A stretch of DNA of 42,781 nt from Herbiconiux oxytropis (GTDB lineage Bacteria > Actinomycetota > Actinomycetes > Actinomycetales > Microbacteriaceae), in NCBI RefSeq assembly GCF_024979315.1, contig NZ_JANLCK010000019.1, positions 1 to 42,781 of the forward strand, in the 5' to 3' direction. Shown one piece after another: positions 38,332-42,781 of the stretch. Each line of letters opens with the position of its first letter. Position 1 is the stretch's first letter. The translations under genes and the position numbers were made by a program. The notes beneath the pieces were generated by a model. That model made no database searches and had not been told where the DNA came from. It worked only from the letters and a program-made list of their open reading frames with translations.

Positions 38332-39207
38332 ATGACCCTCCCCACCCACGCCGTCGGCCGGCGTCGGGCACGACCCGCCATCGGCTCGCAGCTCTTCCTG
38401 GTGCTGCTCACCGTCGCGTTCCTCGCGCCGGTGGTCTGGGCGCTGCTGTCGGCCTTCAAACCGGCGAACGACATCATCCGCTCGCCGCTGCTGTTCGACC
38501 CGTCGACGTTCACCCTCGACAACTACGCGGCGATGTTCGAGGACGTGCCGATCGCCTCCGGCTTCGTGAACACCGGCGTCGTGCTCGTGTTCAAGGGCGC
38601 CATCACGCTGTTCTTCGCCCCGCTCGCGGCCTTCGCGTTCGCGAAGTACTCGTTCATCGGCAAGAACCTCATCTTCGGCGCCGTGCTGATCAGCCTGATG
38701 CTGCCCACGATCGTGCTGATCATCCCGCTGCTGCTCGAGATGAAGGAGCTCGGCTGGGTGAACACCTACCAGGCCCTCATCCTGCCGGGAGCGATCGATG
38801 CCTTCGCGATCTTCTGGATGCGCCAGGTGATCAGCGCCGTGCCCGACGAGCTGCTCGACGCGGCGCGCGTCGACGGCTGCAGCGAGTTCGGCATCTTCTG
38901 GCGCATCGTGCTGCCCGTCATCCGGCCGGGACTCGCGGGCCTCGCCGTGCTCACCGTCATGAACATCTACAACGACTTCGTCTGGCCGGTGGTGATCGCC
39001 TCGTCGGAGCGCATGGCGACCCTGCAGGTCGTGCTGTCGACCCTCTCCCAGAACATCACCGGCAACCGCATCGGTGCCGACTACGCCACCGTGACCGGCG
39101 AGCTGCTCGCCGCGAGCTCGGTCGCACTCATCCCGCTGCTCGTGCTCTTCATCGCACTGCAGCGCCATTTCATCAACGGAATCCTCGCTGGAAGCGTGAA
39201 GGGCTGA
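38332..39207 (+). CDS. CUT1 sugar ABC transporter permease (MalG-type)
   Basis: 291 residues with six membrane segments. The first helix (LFLVLLTVAFLAPVVWALLS) is followed by FKPANDIIRSPLLFDP, typical of MalG-type subunits. The EAA coupling motif appears as LLDAARVDGCSEFGIFWRIV. It forms a heterodimer with the preceding permease. The ATG at 38332 follows the upstream stop directly, and GH2 starts six bases after this stop. Confidence 0.93.
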   Translation: MTLPTHAVGRRRARPAIGSQLFLVLLTVAFLAPVVWALLSAFKPANDIIRSPLLFDPSTFTLDNYAAMFEDVPIASGFVNTGVVLVFKGAITLFFAPLAAFAFAKYSFIGKNLIFGAVLISLMLPTIVLIIPLLLEMKELGWVNTYQALILPGAIDAFAIFWMRQVISAVPDELLDAARVDGCSEFGIFWRIVLPVIRPGLAGLAVLTVMNIYNDFVWPVVIASSERMATLQVVLSTLSQNITGNRIGADYATVTGELLAASSVALIPLLVLFIALQRHFINGILAGSVKG

Positions 39208-39213
39208 ACCAGA

Positions 39214-41346
39214 ATGACCATCGCGACAGACATCATCACCACTCCCCCGGTCGGCACCACGGTCGTCCCCGTGCCGAAAGCGGAGTACCCGAGGCCTGAC
39301 CTCGACCGCTCCGAGCGCTGGCTCAGCCTGAACGGCGAGTGGGACTTCTCGAGCATCGACGGCACGGCCCGCATCACGGTGCCGTTCGCCTGGGAGACGC
39401 CCGCCTCGGGCATCGAGCGCACCTGGCTCGAAGCCGCCACCTACCGCCGCGTGCTGTCGGTGCCCGCCGACTGGAAGGGCCTTCGCACCGTGCTCTCCTT
39501 CGGCGCCGTGCACCACCGAGCGACCGTGTCGATCGACGGCACCGAGGTGGGCACCCACGTGGGCGGGTACACCTCGTTCGAGTTCGACGTGACCGGGCAC
39601 GTGCACCCGGGTCAGAATGCGCTGCTCGAGGTGGCCGTGGAGTCACCGGCCGACAAGCGCTCGATCGTGCACGGCAAGCAGCGGTCGATCCCGCGCGACG
39701 ACTACGACGGGGTCTCGTTCACCCCCACCTCGGGCATCTGGCAGAGCGTGTGGATGGAGGCCCGCGGTCGCAGCTACGCGCGCTCGGTGACGCTGCGGGG
39801 TGACTCGCTGACCGGCATCGACGTCTCGGTCGACGTGGCCGGCGACCGCTCGGCCGGAGTGCCGGTGCACGTGCGGGTCATCGGCGGCGAGGAGTCGCTC
39901 CGGCTGACGAGCGGAGAGGACGGCGTGGCGTCGGGACGACTCGACCTCGAGGCTCCCCGCCTCTGGTCGCCGGAGCATCCGCATCTCTACCGCGTGGAAG
40001 TGACCGTGGGCGAGGGTGCGGAGGCCGACCGGGTCGTCGCGACCACCGGACTGCGGTCGATGGAGTGGCACGACGGTCAGCTGAGGCTGAACGGCTCCCG
40101 GCTCTACCTCCGCGGCGTGCTCGACCAGGGCTACTGGCCGGGCACCGGCCTGACCGCGCCGAGCGATGAGGCGCTGCTCGCCGACCTCGATCTGGCACGC
40201 GAGCTCGGCTACACGATGGTGCGCAAGCACCTGAAGCTCGAGGAGCCGCGCTGGCTGCACCGCGCCGACGAGCTCGGGATGCTCGTCTGGGCCGAGCCCG
40301 CCGCCCCGAGCCGCTTCAGCCCCGAGGCCGCTGAGCTGTTCGAGGACCAGCTGGAGCCGATGGTCCGGCGCGACGGCAATCATCCGTCGATCGTGGTCTG
40401 GGGGCTCTACAACGAGGAGTGGGGTCTGGACTGGGACATCCCGGGCAGCCGTCGCCGCGCCGACGCGGCCGCCCACGCCTACGACACGATGGCCGCGATC
40501 GACCACACCAGGCCGCTGGTCGAGAACTCCGGCTGGGCCCACGTGAAGAGCGACCTGGTCGACTGGCACTACTACGAGCCCGACCCGGCCACCTGGGCGT
40601 CGAGCGTGCGCGAGCTCGCCTCGGGCGCGCAGGAGGCCTTCCCGGTCAAGCTCGGGCCGGACTTCGTGGTCGACAAGAGCCTCTACGGATCGGCCGACTT
40701 CCCGCGCACCGGCGTGCCGCTGCTCAACAGCGAGTACGGCGAGGGCTACACGAGCCTCGAGCGCGCCTGGCACCTCCGTTGGCAGACCCAGGAGCTGCGC
40801 CGGCACGAGCGCTACTCGGGCTACGTGTACACCGAGCTCGCCGACGTCGAGCACGAGAACGCGGGACTGCTCGACGCCGAGCGTCGCCGCAAGGACTGGG
40901 GCGGGCTCCGCCCGGCCGACATCAACGCCGACACCGTTCTCGTGATCGACCTCGTGCCGCGCGCAGCCGGAGCCGACATCGAGGTGCCCCTGTCGCCGTT
41001 CGAGCTGACGGTGCACGTGTCGCACCACGGTCCGGAGGCGGTGGCCGGGCAGCTGCAGGCGCAGTGGGTCCCGGCGGGGTCGCCGCTGCCCGCGTCGCTC
41101 GTGCCTCCGGCGTCGGCTGCGGTGCCGGTGCTCGTGTCGGTGGCCGTTCCAGCCGTCGAGCCGTTCGTTCTGGGCGGTCCGGTGACGCTCACGATCGAGC
41201 CGCCCGCCGCAGCGGCCCGTCTCGCCCTCCACTTCGTCGATGAGACCGGCGTCGTGCGGGCGCGGAACTTCGTCGACGCGGCTCCGGTGGAGGAGCCGAA
41301 CCGTCGTGGCGCCCGCCCGACGCCGTCCCCCGCCCCCACCCCCTGA
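39214..41346 (+). CDS. Glycoside hydrolase family 2 (beta-galactosidase/glucuronidase type)
   Basis: 710 residues. The N-terminal jelly-roll sugar-binding domain (RWLSLNGEWDF, VHHRATVSIDGTEVGTHVGG and YTSFEFDVT) is followed by an immunoglobulin-like domain and the catalytic barrel. The acid/base is Glu401 (HPSIVVWGLYNEEWG) and the nucleophile Glu507 (LLNSEYGEGY). There is no signal peptide, so the enzyme is cytosolic and acts on material brought in by the adjacent transporter. The final about 110 residues are Pro/Ala/Val-rich and look like a beta-sandwich plus a low-complexity tail. It is shorter than LacZ (about 1020). Substrate within GH2 (beta-galactoside, glucuronide, mannoside) is open. 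Confidence 0.92.
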   Translation: MTIATDIITTPPVGTTVVPVPKAEYPRPDLDRSERWLSLNGEWDFSSIDGTARITVPFAWETPASGIERTWLEAATYRRVLSVPADWKGLRTVLSFGAVHHRATVSIDGTEVGTHVGGYTSFEFDVTGHVHPGQNALLEVAVESPADKRSIVHGKQRSIPRDDYDGVSFTPTSGIWQSVWMEARGRSYARSVTLRGDSLTGIDVSVDVAGDRSAGVPVHVRVIGGEESLRLTSGEDGVASGRLDLEAPRLWSPEHPHLYRVEVTVGEGAEADRVVATTGLRSMEWHDGQLRLNGSRLYLRGVLDQGYWPGTGLTAPSDEALLADLDLARELGYTMVRKHLKLEEPRWLHRADELGMLVWAEPAAPSRFSPEAAELFEDQLEPMVRRDGNHPSIVVWGLYNEEWGLDWDIPGSRRRADAAAHAYDTMAAIDHTRPLVENSGWAHVKSDLVDWHYYEPDPATWASSVRELASGAQEAFPVKLGPDFVVDKSLYGSADFPRTGVPLLNSEYGEGYTSLERAWHLRWQTQELRRHERYSGYVYTELADVEHENAGLLDAERRRKDWGGLRPADINADTVLVIDLVPRAAGADIEVPLSPFELTVHVSHHGPEAVAGQLQAQWVPAGSPLPASLVPPASAAVPVLVSVAVPAVEPFVLGGPVTLTIEPPAAAARLALHFVDETGVVRARNFVDAAPVEEPNRRGARPTPSPAPTP

Positions 41347-41361
41347 GGCGGGCCCCCAGTC

Positions 41362-41397
41362 GTGGCGCGCGTCTCCTGCCAACGCGGCGCGCGCCAC
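41362..41397 (+). terminator. Hairpin after the GH2 gene
   Basis: GTGGCGCGCG (41362-41371) pairs perfectly with CGCGCGCCAC (41388-41397) around a 16-base loop, shortly after the GH2 stop. No U-tract. Probably ends the transporter-GH2 operon. CCCAGTCGTGG occurs just before it and again near 41420. Confidence 0.5.
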
Positions 41398-41447
41398 CTC
41401 GCGGACACGGCAGCCGACCTCCCAGTCGTGGGCGAGACACTGGATCG

Positions 41448-42389
41448 ATGCCCAGAACTCGCACGCGCCTGATCGCCGCCGCCGTCCTCACCGTCGCGCT
41501 CCCCCTGTCGGCGTGCACCACCAGCACGCCGCCTTCCAGCGAGCCGACTGCCGCGACACCGTCGGCTCCTGCCCCGAGCACCGCGCCGCCCTCGAAACCC
41601 GCCCCGAGCATCGACGTCTCGGGGCAGCTCGCCATGATCGAGGACCGCTACGGCGTGACCATCGGAGTGAGCGCCCGCACGGCCGACGGCAGCGCGGTCG
41701 AGTACCGGCAGAACGACCGCTTCGGCTACGCCTCCACCATCAAGGTGTTCGCCGCAGCGATGCTGCTGAAGACGACGACGCCCGAGGATCGAGCGGCCGT
41801 CGTCACCTTCACCGAGGCCGACATCGACGAGGCCGGCTACTCCCCCGTCACGACCGAGCACCTCGCGACGGGCCTGACCCTCGAGCAGCTCGCCGAAGCC
41901 GCCGTCCGCGGGAGCGACAACACCGCGATGAACCTGGTCCTGAAGGCTCTGGGCGGGCCGGAGGCTCTGCAGCAGTTCCTCCGCACCCTCGGCGACGACA
42001 CCACCGTCGTCACCTCCTACGAACCCGACCTCAACACGGTCACCCCCGGAGACGACAACAACACCACCACCCCGGCGGCCTTCACCACCGCACTGCAGTC
42101 GCTGCTCGCAGACGAGTCCATCGCCGACACGATGCTCACCTGGATGAGGGGCAACGCGACCGGCGACCGCCTCATCCGTGCCGGCGCCCCCACGGGCTGG
42201 CAGGTCGCAGACAAGTCCGGAGGTGCCGGCGGCATCCGCAACGACATAGCGGTGGTGACCAGGCCCGACGGCGAGCAGCTCATCCTCGCCATCCTCACCA
42301 CAACCGACGACCCCGCCGCCTCCTACAACGACGCAGTCGTCGAGGAGACCGCCCGAGTCGTGCTCGGCGCTATCCCGACCCCCCGCTGA
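41448..42389 (+). CDS. Class A beta-lactamase lipoprotein
   Basis: 313 residues. Signal peptide with lipobox LSAC and lipidated Cys23, followed by a Pro/Ser/Thr-rich spacer (about 24-55), so the enzyme is membrane-anchored outside the cell. All class A motifs are present: nucleophile Ser96 in STIK with Lys99, Ser156-Asp157-Asn158 (SDN), Glu192 to Asn196 (EPDLN, the omega-loop ExxLN) and Lys256-Ser257-Gly258 (KSG). The protein should hydrolyse beta-lactams by the Glu-assisted serine mechanism. It stands alone, with no mobile element or regulator, in codon use like its surroundings; an old chromosomal gene is likelier than a recent acquisition. A GACACT -10-like box lies six bases before the ATG. 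Spectrum cannot be predicted. Confidence 0.93.
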   Translation: MPRTRTRLIAAAVLTVALPLSACTTSTPPSSEPTAATPSAPAPSTAPPSKPAPSIDVSGQLAMIEDRYGVTIGVSARTADGSAVEYRQNDRFGYASTIKVFAAAMLLKTTTPEDRAAVVTFTEADIDEAGYSPVTTEHLATGLTLEQLAEAAVRGSDNTAMNLVLKALGGPEALQQFLRTLGDDTTVVTSYEPDLNTVTPGDDNNTTTPAAFTTALQSLLADESIADTMLTWMRGNATGDRLIRAGAPTGWQVADKSGGAGGIRNDIAVVTRPDGEQLILAILTTTDDPAASYNDAVVEETARVVLGAIPTPR

Positions 42390-42438
42390 CGGCGACCCGG
42401 TCGAGGCGCGGAGCGCCCACCGACCGACCGGAGCGCGC

Positions 42439-42610
42439 GCGACTTGACAGTAGATGCGCCCATTCGCGCCAGCCCCCGAACGTAAGCGGGCCGTGGGGTG
42501 TGCATGATCCGTTCGAGTCATAGGCATCGGGCCTGGCGGGAGACCGCGAAGCGGGCGAGGGGACTATGACTCGAACGGATCATGCACACCCCACGGACCC
42601 CACGAACAAC
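42439..42610. repeat. Dispersed palindromic repeat, copy B
   Basis: Same element as at 25598. Perfect 31-bp arms (42491-42521 with 42566-42596) around a 44-base loop that differs from copy A by one base. Upstream it keeps GACTTGACAGTA-N2-TGCGCCCAT but lacks about 38 bases present in copy A between CGCGC and CAGCCCC. It lies between the beta-lactamase gene and the terminator of the next minus-strand gene. The gap is 298 bases and holds no gene. Confidence 0.85.
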
Positions 42611-42638
42611 CCAACCCGACCAAGCCCCGTCAACGCCG

Positions 42639-42673
42639 AAAAGGCCCGCCGCAGTGGATGCGACGGGCCGTTT
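42639..42673 (-). terminator. Rho-independent terminator of the minus-strand gene at the right edge
   Basis: Stem GGCCCG-c-CGC (from 42643) with GCG-a-CGGGCC (to 42669), a 7-base AGTGGAT loop, and TTTT following on the minus strand. It is the clearest intrinsic terminator in the window and lies about 15 bases past the stop codon at 42688. Confidence 0.8.
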
Positions 42674-42687
42674 CAGGACAAGCGGGC

Positions 42688-42781
42688 TTACTTGGTGTTG
42701 ACGGTGATCTTCGCAACGCCCACGAGGAGGCCGCGCTTCACGGCGTCGGTGCCGAAGGTCTCGTTCAGGAGCCCGGCGGCG
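42688..42781 (-). CDS. C-terminal end of an unidentified protein
   Basis: Only the last 30 codons lie in the window, ending AAGLLNETFGTDAVKRGLLV and then GVAKITVNTK before a TAA at 42688. The frame is open to the right edge and followed by a good terminator, so it is a real gene 3' end. The alternating small and beta-branched residues suggest a secreted or cell-surface beta-rich domain, but the fragment is too short for me to name a family. Confidence 0.7.
   Translation of the reverse strand, partial: AAGLLNETFGTDAVKRGLLVGVAKITVNTK

Noticed and set aside
41448-42389. Mobile antibiotic-resistance gene
   Set aside because: No integron, insertion sequence or second resistance gene is nearby, and base composition matches the surroundings.
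23698-42610. CRISPR array from recurring palindromic sequence
   Set aside because: The copies are kilobases apart, with no regular spacers and no cas genes.
25598-42610. Composite transposon bounded by repeat copies A and B
   Set aside because: Both copies are in direct orientation, no transposase or target duplication is seen, and the enclosed 16.8 kb is ordinary catabolic DNA.

Overview
The window is high-GC DNA with actinobacterial gene style: GTG/TTG starts, 4-bp GTGA/ATGA gene overlaps, several start codons only 6-7 nt behind a -10-like hexamer, many LacI regulators, DUF222 and DUF1653 proteins, and a sugar ABC system without its own ATPase. Together these suggest a soil- or plant-associated member of the Microbacteriaceae. 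That placement is inference; there is no rRNA or marker gene here. No tRNA, rRNA, CRISPR array, phage module or transposase was found.

Left part (1-19.1 kb). After a cut-off DUF222 protein and a LacI regulator comes a nine-gene minus-strand operon (11752 down to 2044): SIS-domain deglycase-like protein, PfkB kinase, ribose-type ABC transporter (ATPase, permease, lipoprotein), HyuA and HyuB (ATP-dependent hydantoinase/5-oxoprolinase family), and two VOC (glyoxalase-fold) proteins. SIS + PfkB + transporter is the layout of Amadori-compound (fructosamine) catabolism. Divergent from it, behind paired LacI-type operators, is a class III CoA-transferase. A PucR regulator then faces an aminotransferase - aldehyde dehydrogenase - glutaryl-CoA dehydrogenase operon. 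With the CoA-transferase these fit a 5-aminovalerate to glutarate to glutaryl-CoA route, the lower end of lysine catabolism.

Middle part (19.1-25.9 kb). This is a patchwork of small, mostly uncharacterised genes: hypothetical proteins, a DnaJ-type zinc-finger miniprotein, a TPR-like protein, a tail-anchored protein and DUF1653. It also holds an SDR/LacI divergent pair, the remnant of an HxlR-type regulator, and an ECF sigma factor with a membrane partner. The sigma pair is bracketed by copies of a dispersed palindromic repeat.

Right part (25.9-33.1 kb). A second, parallel Amadori-type operon runs SIS protein, lipoprotein, permease, ATPase, and then a single 724-residue protein that fuses an intact PfkB kinase to an intact M20 metallopeptidase/deacylase. 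A GntR/UTRA regulator follows. Candidate operators lie before both the operon and the regulator gene.

Right end (33.2-42.8 kb). There is an XRE-cupin regulator with an AzlCD amino-acid exporter, a LacI-controlled CUT1 sugar transporter with a GH2 glycosidase, a class A beta-lactamase lipoprotein, a second near-identical copy of the long hairpin repeat, and a cut-off minus-strand gene behind a clear terminator.

Main novelty candidates: the kinase-M20 fusion; the Amadori operon joined to HyuAB and VOC enzymes; a 106-bp dispersed element with perfect 31-bp arms; and a 75-nt hairpin between convergent genes. All functional statements rest on recognised motifs and gene order, without database searches.
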